Notes: generated by a model not told the origin, from the letters alone. DNA of 64,000 nucleotides from Herminiimonas contaminans (GCF_015645465.1 NZ_JADOEL010000002.1:62001-126000); one strand, 5' to 3'; numbered from the stretch's first letter, positions 1 through 10,373 are shown. Made by a program: numbers and translations.

Positions 1-23
1 CAAGCCGACCGACGTGCTGTCAT
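1..23 (-). CDS. Possible first codons of the gene downstream of rlmN (cut by window edge)
   Basis: An ATG on the minus strand overlaps the rlmN stop by one base (TGATG) and opens a frame reading M-T-A-R-R-S-A to the window edge. Such overlaps usually mark translationally coupled genes. In related Burkholderiales rlmN is commonly followed by a TPR lipoprotein gene of the PilF/PilW type, so that is a reasonable guess, but seven codons cannot confirm it. Confidence 0.3.
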
Positions 24-1186
24 CAAGATGAAATCTCCACAATACGACCGAAATTCTTGCCAAATTTTTCCTGGTACTCCGCCATTTTCTTCATGCGGTC
101 CTGTACCCGTGTACGGTCTTGCACTTCACCTGCCAGTTGGCCGCATGCGGCATCAATGTCATCGCCACGCGTCTTGCGCACAGTAGTCACGATGCCTGCA
201 TCCATCAACACCTGTGCGAAGGCTTTGATGCGTGGATTCTGCGAGCGCGTCAAACCCGACTCAGGAAATGGATTGAACGGAATCAGATTGAATTTGCACG
301 GCACATCTGCCTGACGCACGAGGGCGATCAGCTCACGTGCGTGCTGGTCGCTATCGTTGACGCCGTCCAGCATGCAATATTCGAAGGTAACAAAATCACG
401 CGGCGCGAATTCCAGATAGCGCTTGCAGGCAGCCATCAATTCCACCAGCGGATATTTTTTGTTCAGTGGCACCAGGCCATCGCGCAAGGCATCGTTCGAT
501 GCGTGCAGCGATACTGCCAACGCGACTGCGCAATCCTGCGACAGCTTGTCTATCATCGGTACCACGCCGCTGGTCGACAGCGTCACACGGCGACGTGACA
601 AACCATACGCGTTATCGTCCAGCATCAGCTTCAATGCGGTGACGGTAGGTTCATAGTTCAGCAAAGGTTCGCCCATGCCCATCATCACCACGTTGGTGAT
701 CTGGCGCTCACCTTTAGGGCCAGGCTCTATGCCTTTGGTACGACGTAATTCAAACTCGGCCATCCACAGTTGGCCTATGATTTCGCCAACCGAAAGATTC
801 CGGTTAAAGCCCTGCTTGCCGGTCGAACAGAAACGGCAATTCACCGCGCATCCAGCTTGTGTCGAAATACACAGCGTGCCACGGTTTTCTTCAGGGATAA
901 ATACTGTTTCGACTGCATTGCCCTGCCCCACATCGACCAGCCACTTGCGGGTGCCGTCGGCGGAGGTGTGATCGGAAATCACAGCGGGTGCAGCGATGAT
1001 CGCGCGCGTAGCGAGTTTGTCACGCAGCGATTTAGCCAAATCGGTCATCGCGTCAAAATCGCTGGCGCCGAATTGGTGTATCCAGCGTTGCAATTGCTTG
1101 GCGCGGAACGGCTTCTCACCCAACTCGCCGCAGTAAGCGATGAGTTGCGCAGGATCCAGATCCAGCAGATTGGTGAGAGTCGTCAT
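23..1186 (-). CDS. rlmN: Dual-specificity RNA methyltransferase RlmN
   Basis: Radical SAM enzyme that methylates C2 of A2503 in 23S rRNA and of A37 in some tRNAs. The 387-aa protein has the CxxxCxxC cluster motif at Cys113, Cys117 and Cys120, and the second catalytic Cys near residue 348 in the stretch DIDAACGQL, which together define RlmN/Cfr enzymes. Length is typical for RlmN, and chromosomal linkage to ndk points to RlmN and not the resistance enzyme Cfr. It lies 69 bases downstream of ndk on the same strand, so the two are probably cotranscribed. Confidence 0.96.
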   Translation of the reverse strand: MTTLTNLLDLDPAQLIAYCGELGEKPFRAKQLQRWIHQFGASDFDAMTDLAKSLRDKLATRAIIAAPAVISDHTSADGTRKWLVDVGQGNAVETVFIPEENRGTLCISTQAGCAVNCRFCSTGKQGFNRNLSVGEIIGQLWMAEFELRRTKGIEPGPKGERQITNVVMMGMGEPLLNYEPTVTALKLMLDDNAYGLSRRRVTLSTSGVVPMIDKLSQDCAVALAVSLHASNDALRDGLVPLNKKYPLVELMAACKRYLEFAPRDFVTFEYCMLDGVNDSDQHARELIALVRQADVPCKFNLIPFNPFPESGLTRSQNPRIKAFAQVLMDAGIVTTVRKTRGDDIDAACGQLAGEVQDRTRVQDRMKKMAEYQEKFGKNFGRIVEISS

Positions 1187-1255
1187 AAAAACACTTTTTG
1201 CTTCTGTCTGCCTGTCGCCTGAACCGCAGTGGCTGGCGACGGACAGAATTTCAAA

Positions 1256-1681
1256 TTAACGCGAATAAACGTTCAGCGCTGGGAAGAAGTAAGCGATTTC
1301 AACTTTCGCTGTTTCTTCTGCGTCGGAACCGTGTACGGCATTTGCGTCGATCGAATCAGCGAAATCAGCACGGATGGTGCCTTTTTCTGCTTTCTTCGGA
1401 TCGGTTGCGCCCATCAGGTCGCGGTGCTTGATGATAGCGTTTTCGCCTTCGAGCACTTGGATGATCACAGGACCGGAGATCATGAAGTCGACCAGGTCTT
1501 TGAAGAAAGGACGTGCGCTGTGCACAGCATAGAAACCTTCTGCCTCAGCACGCGACAATTGCGTCATGCGAGCAGCGACGATTTTCAGGCCTGCGCCTTC
1601 GAAACGGCTATAAATCTGACCGATTACGTTTTTTGCTACTGCATCCGGTTTAATAATCGACAGTGTGCGTTCGATTGCCAT
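1256..1681 (-). CDS. ndk: Nucleoside diphosphate kinase
   Basis: Transfers the gamma phosphate from ATP to nucleoside diphosphates through a phosphohistidine, balancing cytosolic NTP pools. The 141-aa protein starts [15 protein letters not shown], a signature of the family, and carries the active His117 in NAVHGSDA. Length matches bacterial Ndk exactly. It is first in a minus-strand pair with rlmN, and the 209-base gap to the divergent Bax1-I gene must hold the promoters for both directions; I could not place them with confidence. Confidence 0.98.
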   Translation of the reverse strand: MAIERTLSIIKPDAVAKNVIGQIYSRFEGAGLKIVAARMTQLSRAEAEGFYAVHSARPFFKDLVDFMISGPVIIQVLEGENAIIKHRDLMGATDPKKAEKGTIRADFADSIDANAVHGSDAEETAKVEIAYFFPALNVYSR

Positions 1682-1890
1682 CTGAAAAACTCCAATAAAA
1701 TGAAAGGGTTAAGACAAAATTCTGATATTTCAACTAACCTTTAATTCTACCATGAAAGCCCCACCTACTTGAAGCAGAAACAAGAGCTTTTAAATGTGAA
1801 GATAGCGTTAAGAACAGAACCGTTTATACTATGAGCATGTCAAGAACCTGCTTGGCAACAACTCGAGCTTGATATTTACCTGGAGAAACC

Positions 1891-2580
1891 ATGAGCAATT
1901 TACAGCAGACCTTAGCGTCTACCTATGACACCACGGCGGTACGCCATCGCGTCTTGCGCAATACATACTGGCTGCTCGCCCTTTCCATGATCCCTACCGT
2001 GCTGGGCGCCTGGATAGGCGTACAGTTCAAATTCGCCTTCTTCTCGGGCAGCCCATTCATGGGGATGATTATCTTTTTGGCAATTGCATTCGGTTTCTTT
2101 TATGCAATTGAAAAAACCAAAAATTCCGGCCTGGGCGTTGCCCTGCTGCTGGGCTTCACCTTCTTCATGGGCTTGATGCTGTCGCGCCTGATCGGTCACA
2201 TCCTCGGCTTTGCCAACGGCACTGCACTGATCATGACCGCTTTTGGTGGTACAGCTGCGATTCTTGCAACGATGGCATCGGTAGCGACCGTTTCCAAACG
2301 TGATTTCAGCGGCCTCGGCAAATGGCTGTTCATGGGCGTGCTGGTAATCATCGTTGCCGCAATCGCAAATATCTGGCTGCAATTGCCAGCTTTGCAACTA
2401 ACCATCTCGGTGGTGGCGATCGGTATTTTCTCTGCCTTCATCTTGTATGATGTACAACGCATCATCAACGGCGGCGAAACCAACTACGTTACTGCGACCC
2501 TGGGCATTTACCTGAGCGTCTACAACATCTTCTCCAATTTGCTGGCACTGCTCGGCATCTTTGGTGGCGAACGCGACTGA
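1891..2580 (+). CDS. Bax inhibitor-1 family (YccA-like) inner membrane protein
   Basis: A 229-aa, very hydrophobic protein with about seven transmembrane helices, running from residue 25 to the C-terminus, and the conserved late motif FILYDVQRIINGGETNYVTATLGIYLSVYN-type segment (here residues 184-213) that marks the Bax1-I/UPF0005 family. Relatives include E. coli YccA and YbhL; YccA modulates FtsH proteolysis of membrane proteins, which is family knowledge and not shown here. An SD-like GGAGAAACC precedes the ATG. It is monocistronic and ends in a strong bidirectional terminator. Confidence 0.92.
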   Translation: MSNLQQTLASTYDTTAVRHRVLRNTYWLLALSMIPTVLGAWIGVQFKFAFFSGSPFMGMIIFLAIAFGFFYAIEKTKNSGLGVALLLGFTFFMGLMLSRLIGHILGFANGTALIMTAFGGTAAILATMASVATVSKRDFSGLGKWLFMGVLVIIVAAIANIWLQLPALQLTISVVAIGIFSAFILYDVQRIINGGETNYVTATLGIYLSVYNIFSNLLALLGIFGGERD

Positions 2581-2601
2581 TAAACTTTCAGTGCAATAAA
2601 C

Positions 2602-2630
2602 AAAAAGCCGACTTTTCAGTCGGCTTTTTT
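2602..2630. terminator. Bidirectional intrinsic terminator
   Basis: Stem AAAAAGCCGAC / GTCGGCTTTTTT around a 6-base loop with A and T runs on both sides. It sits between the convergent Bax1-I gene and rlmD and can serve both. Confidence 0.92.
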
Positions 2631-2655
2631 ATTCCTGCAGCTTGCTCACGGATGT

Positions 2656-4029
2656 TTACGCCGTCGCTGCCGGTGTTGGACGGAGTTCGAATACCGCCAT
2701 CGATTCCACGTGCGAGGTATGCGGGAACATATTGATTACGCCCGCATTCTTCAAATCGTACTGCCCTTCGTTGACCAAAACAGCAGCGTCGCGTGCCAGC
2801 GTCGATGGATTACACGAGACGTAGACGATACGACTCGGCAGCAGATCCGGACGGCTCTTACCCATTTCAGACAAGGCCTCACATACAGCCAGCGCGCCAT
2901 CACGTGGCGGATCGATGAGCATGCGATCGAATTTACCCAGCTCGACAAAATCCTCTGCTTTCGCCTCAAACAGGTTGCGACAATAAAACGAGGTTTTATC
3001 TGCCAGGCCATTCGCCGTGGCGTTTTCCAGTGAACGCTCAGTCAGTGTCGTGCTGCCTTCTATACCGACGACTTCACGCGCTTGTGTCGCAATCGGCAAA
3101 GTGAAGTTACCCAATCCGCAGAACAAATCAGCAATACGATCCGTCGGCTGCGCATCCAGCAAACGCAAGGCACGCGCGACCAAAACGCGATTGATTTGAT
3201 GATTGACCTGTGTGAAATCCGTTGGCTTGAACGGCATCTTCACGTTGAATTCCGGCAGCGCGTAGTGCAGATTATTTTCCGTCGGATAGTACTGATAAGC
3301 GCTATCCGGGCCAGCCGGTTGCAACCACCATTGCACCTGGTGCAGGTCGGCAAAAGCCTTTAACTTCACTTCGTCATCAGCTGTCAGCGCTGTCATGATG
3401 CGCAAAACCATGGCCGTGACTTTTTCTTGCGCCCCCTGGCCTATCGCCAATTCGATTTGCGGCAAATCATCAATGATAGAGAGCGATGCGATCAATTCAC
3501 GCAGCGGCATCAGCATAGCCGACACATGCGGCGGCAGGATTTCGCAAGTCTTCATGTCGGTAATGAACGACGATTTGCGCTCATGGAAACCGACCAGCAC
3601 GCCACCCTTTTTCACCACATTTCGCACTGAAATACGGGCGCGATAACGATAGCCCCAGGTCGGTCCGTGGATAGGACGCAGCATGGTTTCTGCCTTGACC
3701 TTGCCTATGTGCTTGAGGTTGTCTTCCAGTATCCGCTGCTTCAATGCGACCTGCGCGCTCGGCTCCAGATGCTGCATGGAGCAACCACCGCAAACACCGA
3801 AATACGCGCATTTAGGCTTGGTACGCAGCGACGATTCCTTGATCAGCGACATCATTTTTGCCGCTTCCCAATTCGGTTTTTTACGATAGGAAGAATAGAC
3901 GACGCGCTCTTTCGGCAATGCACCTTCGACGAAAACGACTTTACCCGGCGTGCCATCCTCATTCTGCAAATGGCCGACACCGCGTGCTTCCATGTCGAGG
4001 GATTCGATATCAATAATGGTTTGCTGCAT
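2656..4029 (-). CDS. rlmD: 23S rRNA (uracil-1939-C5)-methyltransferase RlmD
   Basis: Makes m5U1939 in 23S rRNA using SAM and an iron-sulfur cluster. The 457-aa protein has an N-terminal TRAM-like segment (residues 1-60). Cluster ligands Cys74, Cys80, Cys83 and Cys162 show the spacing of E. coli RlmD. The SAM-binding motif DLFCGLGNFTL and the catalytic nucleophile motif VSCNPSTLARD are both present. It is encoded downstream of rpoS on the same strand, separated by 147 bases in which I see nothing recognisable. Confidence 0.95.
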   Translation of the reverse strand: MQQTIIDIESLDMEARGVGHLQNEDGTPGKVVFVEGALPKERVVYSSYRKKPNWEAAKMMSLIKESSLRTKPKCAYFGVCGGCSMQHLEPSAQVALKQRILEDNLKHIGKVKAETMLRPIHGPTWGYRYRARISVRNVVKKGGVLVGFHERKSSFITDMKTCEILPPHVSAMLMPLRELIASLSIIDDLPQIELAIGQGAQEKVTAMVLRIMTALTADDEVKLKAFADLHQVQWWLQPAGPDSAYQYYPTENNLHYALPEFNVKMPFKPTDFTQVNHQINRVLVARALRLLDAQPTDRIADLFCGLGNFTLPIATQAREVVGIEGSTTLTERSLENATANGLADKTSFYCRNLFEAKAEDFVELGKFDRMLIDPPRDGALAVCEALSEMGKSRPDLLPSRIVYVSCNPSTLARDAAVLVNEGQYDLKNAGVINMFPHTSHVESMAVFELRPTPAATA

Positions 4030-4176
4030 AGGGACTAATTCAGAATCAAGCGCGTAAGCGGATCAAGAGCATAAGCAACTTGCGTTAAATGGGATAAAGA
4101 AAGCGAAGGCGGATGATATCAAACTGCGGCACCTTAGCGCCGTATTCCACTCATTTTGTCGCGTATTTGGGCAATA

Positions 4177-5214
4177 CTAGAGCAAGGAGTCCTTGCCGAC
4201 CCCGGTGCGCGTAAGTGAGCGTTTCAGCTTGACCAATGCCTCTTGCTGGATCTGGCGCACGCGTTCACGAGTGACATGCATTTCGGCTGCCAGCGCTTCC
4301 AGCGTCGCTGGATCGTCATTGTCCAGGCCAAAGCGACGGGTGATGACCAGTCGCTGCTTATCAGGTAGTTTTTCCAGCCAATCATGTACCAGCACCGTCA
4401 TTTCATTGTGCTCGGCCAGTGCATCCGGATCATTCGCATGATCGCCCTGCAGCAAATCCATCAGGCTGGATTGCGGATCACCGTCCAGCGGCGCATCCAG
4501 CGAAGTCGCATGTTCGGACAGCGCCAGGATATCCTGCACGTCTTCCACACTGCGGTCGACCAGATGGGCAATGTCTTCAGCGGTCGCATCCTTGCCATCA
4601 TGATGCTGAGCTTCAAGGTGGAATTTGGCGCGCAAGGTTTGATTCAGTTCGCGCACCACATGTACCGGTAAACGCACGGTACGCGCCTGGTTCATGATCG
4701 CGCGCTCTATGCTTTGGCGTATCCACCAGGTGGCATAGGTAGAAAAACGAAAACCACGTTCCGGTTCGAATTTGTCGATCGCCCGCATCAGGCCCAGATT
4801 GCCTTCTTCGATCAGGTCCAGCAGGATGACGCCGCGATTGATGTAGTGTTTGGCAATGGAAACAACCAGACGCAGGTTGTGTTCTATCATTTTCTGGCGC
4901 GCAGCGAAGTCACCTTGCTTGGCCAGCGTTGCGTAATGTACTTCCTCCGGTACCGTCAGCAAAGGACGGGTACCGATCTGATTCAGGTAATGCTGGGTTG
5001 CATCCGTTGACAGCTCGGTTGCGAGGACCTTCTTGAGCTCATCGATACCGGCCACTTCTACCGGTGCAACACGCTCCACCAATTCGACAGCATCACCCTC
5101 TTCATCGCTGATGTCGGATTTCTCCGCATCATCGTCGGATTGCAGCGAGAGCTCGGACGACAGTGCATCCGAGTTTTCATCATCTTCTGCGTGAACGTCG
5201 TGCTTGCGTGTCAT
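4177..5214 (-). CDS. rpoS: RNA polymerase sigma factor RpoS
   Basis: Stationary-phase and general-stress sigma factor. The 345-aa protein has an acidic N-terminal stretch (about residues 5-45), then sigma region 1.2 ([13 protein letters not shown]), 2.1-2.4 ([28 protein letters not shown], residues about 138-166), region 3 and the region 4 helix-turn-helix near the C-terminus ([18 protein letters not shown]). Assignment over RpoD or RpoH rests on size, absence of region 1.1 and the nlpD-pcm-surE neighbourhood. It starts 6 bases after nlpD, and no Shine-Dalgarno-like sequence is visible there, which fits coupling or leader-dependent translation. In other proteobacteria a main rpoS promoter lies inside nlpD. 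Confidence 0.95.
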   Translation of the reverse strand: MTRKHDVHAEDDENSDALSSELSLQSDDDAEKSDISDEEGDAVELVERVAPVEVAGIDELKKVLATELSTDATQHYLNQIGTRPLLTVPEEVHYATLAKQGDFAARQKMIEHNLRLVVSIAKHYINRGVILLDLIEEGNLGLMRAIDKFEPERGFRFSTYATWWIRQSIERAIMNQARTVRLPVHVVRELNQTLRAKFHLEAQHHDGKDATAEDIAHLVDRSVEDVQDILALSEHATSLDAPLDGDPQSSLMDLLQGDHANDPDALAEHNEMTVLVHDWLEKLPDKQRLVITRRFGLDNDDPATLEALAAEMHVTRERVRQIQQEALVKLKRSLTRTGVGKDSLL

Positions 5215-5220
5215 TAGCGA

Positions 5221-6165
5221 TTATCGGCTCGGTAAGAACTTCGATGGATCGACCGGTTTACCCTGCTGTCGAATTTCAAAATGCAATTTCACGGAGTCTG
5301 AATCGGAATCACCCATTTCCGCAATTTTCTGTCCTTTATTGACATTTTGTCCTTCTTTTACAAGGATAGCCTTGTTATGCGCATAAGCGGACAATAAATT
5401 GCTGGTGTGCTTGACGATAACCAGGTTGCCATAGCCGCGTATGCCACTACCCGCGTACATAACCTTACCTGCTCCGGCCGCCATCACGGCCTGTCCGGAT
5501 TTACCGGCAATATCCAGGCCCTTGCGACCATCATCGAAAGTACCGACTACCTTGCCTTCTGCAGGCCACATCCAGGACACGCTGTCATCGTCCGTCGCCA
5601 GAGCTACCGGTGCTGCAGGTTCGGTAGGCGCTGCCGGTTTGGCAGTGGTAGTAGCGGCAGGAGCAGCCGCTTGCGCGCTATCTGGTTTTTGCATTTCGGC
5701 TAAAGTCGCATCCGAATATGGACGCTTCTCGCCACGTGGGCTGGTTTTATTTGTCGCTGTCGTGCTAGCTGTTGTGGTCGAAGGCGGCCCCAGCGGACGG
5801 CTTTCGACGCCCGACGAACTGGCTATGGACCCGATTTGCGCACCACCGCTACGTCCAGATGCGGAATCCGGCGGTGCCACGCGCAATACCTGTCCGACCT
5901 TAATATCGTTCGGATTGGCCAGGTTATTCCAGGCTACGATTTCACTATAGCTTTGACCAAAATCCAGCGCGATGCGATACAGCGTATCGCCCTTTCTTAC
6001 GGTATATGTTGTACGGTCTTCGACCGCCGCTTTCGGCGGGGTGGTACCACCGATCCGACGCTCACTGACCGGCGCCGAGTTCTGGGTAGAACTACAGGCG
6101 CTGAGTAAGCCGACCAGCGATATCAGGAATATCTGTCGAGTTGTGTTTATTCTCATTACGTTCAA
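5221..6165 (-). CDS. nlpD: NlpD-like lipoprotein (LysM plus degenerate M23 peptidase domain)
   Basis: Outer-membrane lipoprotein that in E. coli activates the amidase AmiC during cell separation. Residues 1-24 form a lipoprotein signal ending LLSAC (Cys24). A LysM peptidoglycan-binding domain spans about 53-97, followed by a long Ala/Thr/Pro linker and an M23/LytM fold from about 195 to the end. The first zinc-ligand His expected before the GLDIAG segment is replaced, so the domain is probably not catalytic, as in known NlpD. An alternative start four codons in is possible. It lies between pcm and rpoS, the classic order. Confidence 0.92.
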   Translation of the reverse strand: MNVMRINTTRQIFLISLVGLLSACSSTQNSAPVSERRIGGTTPPKAAVEDRTTYTVRKGDTLYRIALDFGQSYSEIVAWNNLANPNDIKVGQVLRVAPPDSASGRSGGAQIGSIASSSGVESRPLGPPSTTTASTTATNKTSPRGEKRPYSDATLAEMQKPDSAQAAAPAATTTAKPAAPTEPAAPVALATDDDSVSWMWPAEGKVVGTFDDGRKGLDIAGKSGQAVMAAGAGKVMYAGSGIRGYGNLVIVKHTSNLLSAYAHNKAILVKEGQNVNKGQKIAEMGDSDSDSVKLHFEIRQQGKPVDPSKFLPSR

Positions 6166-6195
6166 TTATTCTTTAGCGATGTTGTGCAGTGTGGG

Positions 6196-7062
6196 CTAAG
6201 TTACGGTACCTGGACGGAGCGGCACAAAATGGCAATCCTCCAGCGTCGAACTTTTCCATTCAAATTTGCTGACGCGTTCTATCAGCTGTAACACCTGATG
6301 ACGCTCGCCAACCGGGGCGACCAGACGCCCGCCTATAGTCATTTGTTCCAGCAGAGCCTGCGGCACTTCCAGTCCGGCCGCAGCCAAAATGATGCCATCA
6401 AATGGGGCCGCCTGGGGTAGGCCAAGCATACCATCTCCGTAATGCAAGCGGATATTTGCAACCCGCATAGGCCGCAAATTGGCTTTTGCCAATTCATGCA
6501 AACCCTTGATTCGTTCAATGGAATAGACTTCCTTGGCCACCAGGGACAGAACCGCAGCCTGATAACCGCAGCCGGTTCCGATTTCCAGCACACGATTGAG
6601 TACACCACCCTGCTGATTGTTCCGCATAACTTCAATCATTCTTGCCACGATGTAGGGCTGCGAGATGGTTTGATGATAACCAATTGGCAACGAAGCATCG
6701 ATATAAGCCTGGCTGGCAAGTGCCGGTTCCATGAATAAATGACGTGGCACCGCGTCCATCGCCGCCAGCACCTTGCTGTCTTTTACCCCTTGCTTGGCTA
6801 CGCGCGCCGTCATCGCCTTGCGTACGGATTCCGACACCAGCGGGGTAGCACGTTCCGCTGCTACCGGCGCAGCAGCTGTCTTGCGCGGTACTTCGACGGG
6901 GCGGGTCGGAGTCACAACACGTTTACTGTGTTGGGAGGCATTCAGGGTCGCGGTTTGTGGCGTCACCACCTTGCGCTGTGGTTCTGCCCTGACGCCATTA
7001 CGCGGCGTTTTCTCGGCTAGCGAGGATAGGGATAAAGGAAAGCGCTTGCTTTTGTCGGTCAT
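6196..7062 (-). CDS. pcm: Protein-L-isoaspartate O-methyltransferase with long N-terminal extension
   Basis: Repairs isoaspartyl damage in aged proteins by SAM-dependent methylation. The catalytic part covers about residues 80-288, with the SAM motif [15 protein letters not shown] and the substrate-loop [15 protein letters not shown] typical of PCMT. At 288 aa it is some 75 residues longer than E. coli Pcm; the extra N-terminus is rich in Arg, Lys, Thr, Pro and Ala and looks disordered. Its ATG overlaps the surE stop by four bases (ATGA), so surE and pcm are translationally coupled, and nlpD-rpoS follow. Confidence 0.94.
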   Translation of the reverse strand: MTDKSKRFPLSLSSLAEKTPRNGVRAEPQRKVVTPQTATLNASQHSKRVVTPTRPVEVPRKTAAAPVAAERATPLVSESVRKAMTARVAKQGVKDSKVLAAMDAVPRHLFMEPALASQAYIDASLPIGYHQTISQPYIVARMIEVMRNNQQGGVLNRVLEIGTGCGYQAAVLSLVAKEVYSIERIKGLHELAKANLRPMRVANIRLHYGDGMLGLPQAAPFDGIILAAAGLEVPQALLEQMTIGGRLVAPVGERHQVLQLIERVSKFEWKSSTLEDCHFVPLRPGTVT

Positions 7063-7796
7063 ACCAAAACCTTCTTCAAGGCTTCCAGTTGCGCCGTATG
7101 CGTCAAATCAATTTGCAACGGTGTAATCGATACATGGCCCAACGCTGTGGCGTGGAAATCCGTGCCCTCGCCGGCGTCTTTTTGCCCACCACAGGGACCT
7201 ATCCAGAAAATGTCACGACCATGTGGGTCCTGCGCCTTGATTACCGCTTCCGACTGATGCCGTTTGCCGAGGCGGGTTGCCACTGGTGGTTTTATTTGTT
7301 CGTATGGCAGGTTGGGAATATTGACGTTCAGCAGGAACGGCTTGCCGTACGTATCGAAGCGACGTTCGACGATATCGCGCGCGACCCGCGCAGCTGCATC
7401 AATCTGATCCCAACCCTTGTTGACTTGTGAAAACGCTATGGCCGGAATACCGAACAGATAACCTTCAGTTGCCGCCGCCACGGTGCCTGAATACAGGGTG
7501 TCGTCCCCCATATTTTGCCCCTGATTAATGCCCGAAACGATCAGATCCGGCGGCTCCGACATAATCCCTGTCAGCGCAATATGGACGCAATCCGATGGTG
7601 TGCCATTGATGAAATAAAATCCATTCGCCGCCTGGTAGACGGACAAAGGACGATCAAGGGTCAGGGAATTGGAACTGCCGGAGCGATTGCTGTCTGGAGC
7701 TACCACTACGATATCGGCAATTGCTGCCATCGCATCGGCCAGGGCAATCAGCCCCGGAGCCAGGTAACCGTCATCGTTACTGATAAGGATTTTCAT
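7059..7796 (-). CDS. surE: 5'/3'-nucleotidase SurE
   Basis: Metal-dependent survival protein that dephosphorylates nucleoside monophosphates and short polyphosphate. The 245-aa sequence begins [15 protein letters not shown], whose Asp8-Asp9 pair binds the divalent metal, and contains [11 protein letters not shown] and [25 protein letters not shown], all SurE signatures. Full length for the family. It is first gene of the surE-pcm-nlpD-rpoS block and overlaps pcm by four bases. Confidence 0.96.
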   Translation of the reverse strand: MKILISNDDGYLAPGLIALADAMAAIADIVVVAPDSNRSGSSNSLTLDRPLSVYQAANGFYFINGTPSDCVHIALTGIMSEPPDLIVSGINQGQNMGDDTLYSGTVAAATEGYLFGIPAIAFSQVNKGWDQIDAAARVARDIVERRFDTYGKPFLLNVNIPNLPYEQIKPPVATRLGKRHQSEAVIKAQDPHGRDIFWIGPCGGQKDAGEGTDFHATALGHVSITPLQIDLTHTAQLEALKKVLV

Positions 7797-7869
7797 CCCT
7801 GAATTTTACCTGAAGCAAGCGCCGCTGCCGCATAAGCTTGCCGCTCAATTCAGATAAATTCTGTGCGCT

Positions 7870-9903
7870 TCAGGCTTCGTCCGTTTGCACGGATTGTTCT
7901 GGAATCCCGGTCGCCGCATCGATCGCGCTAAAGAACTCCTGCACCACCGCCAGTTCGCGAGTCCGCTTGAATGGCGGCAGGCTTTGCCAGATGCGCTTGC
8001 CATAGGGCTTGGAAATCAGGCGCGGATCACAAATCATCAGCACGCCCTTATCTCGTTCGTCGCGGATCAGGCGACCCGCCCCCTGCTTCAGGTTGATGAT
8101 TGCAGCGGGCAACTGATGGTGCATAAAGCCATTCAAGCCCTTGCGCTCCAGTGCTTCAATACGCGCCGCCAGCACCGGATCATCCGGCGGTGAAAATGGC
8201 AGCTTGTCGATAATGACGACAGACAAGGCATCGCCGCGCACGTCCACACCTTCCCAGAAACTCTGGCTGCCTATCAGGACTGCGTTCCCGGCAGCGCGGA
8301 AACGATCCAGCAATTCGGTACGCCCAGCCTCGCCTTGCACCATTAATGGGAATGGCAGCTTGCGTCGCTCAAACTCTTCACGCAGGCGCTCGGCCGCACG
8401 ATTGACTGCGCGTATCGTGGTGCAGAGCAGGAAGGCACCGCCACCAGCCGCTTCGATCACCGGCAAAGCCGCATCAATCACGGCATCGGTGTACTCAGGT
8501 GAATTCGGCTGCGGCAAGGTGTTCGGCACATAGAGCAAACCCTGTTCGCCATATTCGAACGGACTGGGCCAAGATTGTGCTGGTTCGTCCCACAACCCCA
8601 TTTGCGCGCTGTAGTGATTGAAATCGTTCTTTACTGCCAACGTAGCGGACGTGAAGATCCAGCTGCGCGGCACACCCTCGCGCTGCTTATTGAAAATCGG
8701 TGCGATGGATAAAGGTGTCCGGTGTAATTGCAGCGAAGTCGAATACGCCTCCACCCACAATACGCTTTCCTGGCCAAGGATGACTTCTTCGGTCTGCGGC
8801 TTATTCCATGCGTCCAGCCGCATCGCCAGTTCCAGCGCCCGCACCCGACATTGTTCTATCGTATCTGCGCGCTCAGCCTGCTTTTGCAGGACGGCGATCA
8901 TGTTATCGAGCTGCTCTTTTAGTGTTTCCAGCGCTGGAAAAAAAGCGCTCGACGGTGCGATCTGGTTGACTGCCAGGCGCACAATGTCTTGCGGGAAGGT
9001 CAGGCGCAGATCACGGGCTGCACGCTCAACAGGTGTCACCGTAGCGGCCCAGTCAGCGCCATCACGTGCATGCGACAAGCCTTCAGCCAGCACATCACGG
9101 CACAGTTCCAGTACTTGCGAGGTTGAAATCGTGTCGCCGAAGAAGAGTGTCGCGGTGTCCGGCAACTGATGCGCCTCATCGAAAATAATTGTATTGGCCG
9201 ACGGCAGCAGTTCCGCCACGCCGGTGTCCTTCAGCGCCACATCAGCGAAGAACAAATGATGGTTAACCACCACCACATCGGCCTGCTGCGCTTCCTTGCG
9301 CGCCTTCATTACAAAACAGTCCTGGTAGTACTGACACTCGGCTCCCATACAGGTATCACGGGTCGAAGTCACCAAATTCCAGATGGAAGCTGTTTCTGGT
9401 ACTTTCGACAATTCCGCCTTATCGCCGGAACTGGTGGTTTTCATGAAGCGCGAAATCTCACGCAGATGACCGACGTCGTCGCGCGAAGTCAGGCGACCAT
9501 TTTGCAGGGTGCGTTCCAGATGGAAGTGACAGACGTAATTGGCCCGTCCTTTCAGCAAGGCTACCGAGACCGGTGCGTTCAAGGCTTTGCGTACGCTGGG
9601 GATATCGCGCAAGTAGAGCTGATCCTGCAAGTTTTTGGTACCGGTCGAGACGATCACCTTGCCGCCCCACAGCAGCGCAGGCACCAGATAGGCAAAGGTC
9701 TTGCCGGTACCGGTACCGGCTTCCGCGATCAGCGTCGTTTGATGGGAGATGGCATGCGCAATCGCCTTGGCCATCTCAGTCTGTGACTGGCGCGGCCGAA
9801 AAGAGCCGACCGCATGGCCCAGCGGGCTATTAACACCAAACAGCTGATCGATCTCGGCATCGTGTGTGGCGGCTACAGGCAATGCAGAAGGTTCGTCGAT
9901 CAA
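7870..9903 (-). CDS. DinG/YoaA-type ATP-dependent DNA helicase
   Basis: XPD-like superfamily 2 helicase. The 677-aa protein carries Walker A AEAGTGTGKT (residues 61-70), the Walker B box DEAH at 242-245, and four cysteines, Cys125, Cys185, Cys190 and Cys196, spaced like the [4Fe-4S] ligands of DinG/XPD. The C-terminal half holds the helicase motifs IGSQSFWEGVDVRGD and QGAGRLIRDERDKGV. It unwinds 5'-to-3' and is associated with R-loop and fork repair in family members. YoaA is as good a name as DinG on this evidence. It is monocistronic between surE and a small DUF465 gene. Confidence 0.92.
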   Translation of the reverse strand: MIDEPSALPVAATHDAEIDQLFGVNSPLGHAVGSFRPRQSQTEMAKAIAHAISHQTTLIAEAGTGTGKTFAYLVPALLWGGKVIVSTGTKNLQDQLYLRDIPSVRKALNAPVSVALLKGRANYVCHFHLERTLQNGRLTSRDDVGHLREISRFMKTTSSGDKAELSKVPETASIWNLVTSTRDTCMGAECQYYQDCFVMKARKEAQQADVVVVNHHLFFADVALKDTGVAELLPSANTIIFDEAHQLPDTATLFFGDTISTSQVLELCRDVLAEGLSHARDGADWAATVTPVERAARDLRLTFPQDIVRLAVNQIAPSSAFFPALETLKEQLDNMIAVLQKQAERADTIEQCRVRALELAMRLDAWNKPQTEEVILGQESVLWVEAYSTSLQLHRTPLSIAPIFNKQREGVPRSWIFTSATLAVKNDFNHYSAQMGLWDEPAQSWPSPFEYGEQGLLYVPNTLPQPNSPEYTDAVIDAALPVIEAAGGGAFLLCTTIRAVNRAAERLREEFERRKLPFPLMVQGEAGRTELLDRFRAAGNAVLIGSQSFWEGVDVRGDALSVVIIDKLPFSPPDDPVLAARIEALERKGLNGFMHHQLPAAIINLKQGAGRLIRDERDKGVLMICDPRLISKPYGKRIWQSLPPFKRTRELAVVQEFFSAIDAATGIPEQSVQTDEA

Positions 9904-9980
9904 AATAACTGTCTAGCTATAAACGTTGGGAATGGGGAAACAAGCGCACATCAACACATCAGTGCGACTGCTGGCAGGAA

Positions 9981-10190
9981 TCAGGCAGGGATATCCGGAA
10001 TCAATTGCATTTTAAGCAAGGTGATATTGTCTTTCAGCTGCAACTTCCGTTTCTTCAGACGGCGCAATTGTAACTCTTCATGGCGGCCGTCACGCACCAT
10101 CATCTCAATCACGGCATCCAGGTCCCGGTGTTCCACTTCCAGTTCGACTATACGTTGATGAAGAAGAGCGTGCGCAGTGTTCATAGTCAT
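9981..10190 (-). CDS. YdcH-like DUF465 small protein
   Basis: Small 69-aa protein, highly charged and predicted to be two helices in coiled-coil style: acidic ELEVEHRDLDAVIE, then basic RRLKKRKLQLKDNI. This pattern, with the segment HEELQLRRLKKRKLQLKD, matches DUF465/YdcH proteins, whose function is unknown. I place the start at the first ATG of an ATG-ACT-ATG pair; an upstream GTG would add 21 residues that do not look like the family. The ribosome binding site is weak. It is divergent from the PP2C gene. Confidence 0.8.
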   Translation of the reverse strand: MTMNTAHALLHQRIVELEVEHRDLDAVIEMMVRDGRHEELQLRRLKKRKLQLKDNITLLKMQLIPDIPA

Positions 10191-10373
10191 ATCTTGTCTG
10201 TCTTCTTGTCGATGAAACAATTCAAATTTCCAAGGCGGTCGCCAGTCAACCACCGTCCTTCAATTGTAAAAAATTCTTACAATTTTAAAAGCCCTGCTTT
10301 TACTTCCGCAGGACTCTGCATGCAATAATCAAACGCAACAATTCCTAGCCATAAGTTTAATCCACTAACACGC

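Noticed and set aside
23-1186. Cfr-type antibiotic resistance methyltransferase
   Set aside because: Shares the radical SAM motif, but length and the ndk linkage are those of housekeeping RlmN.
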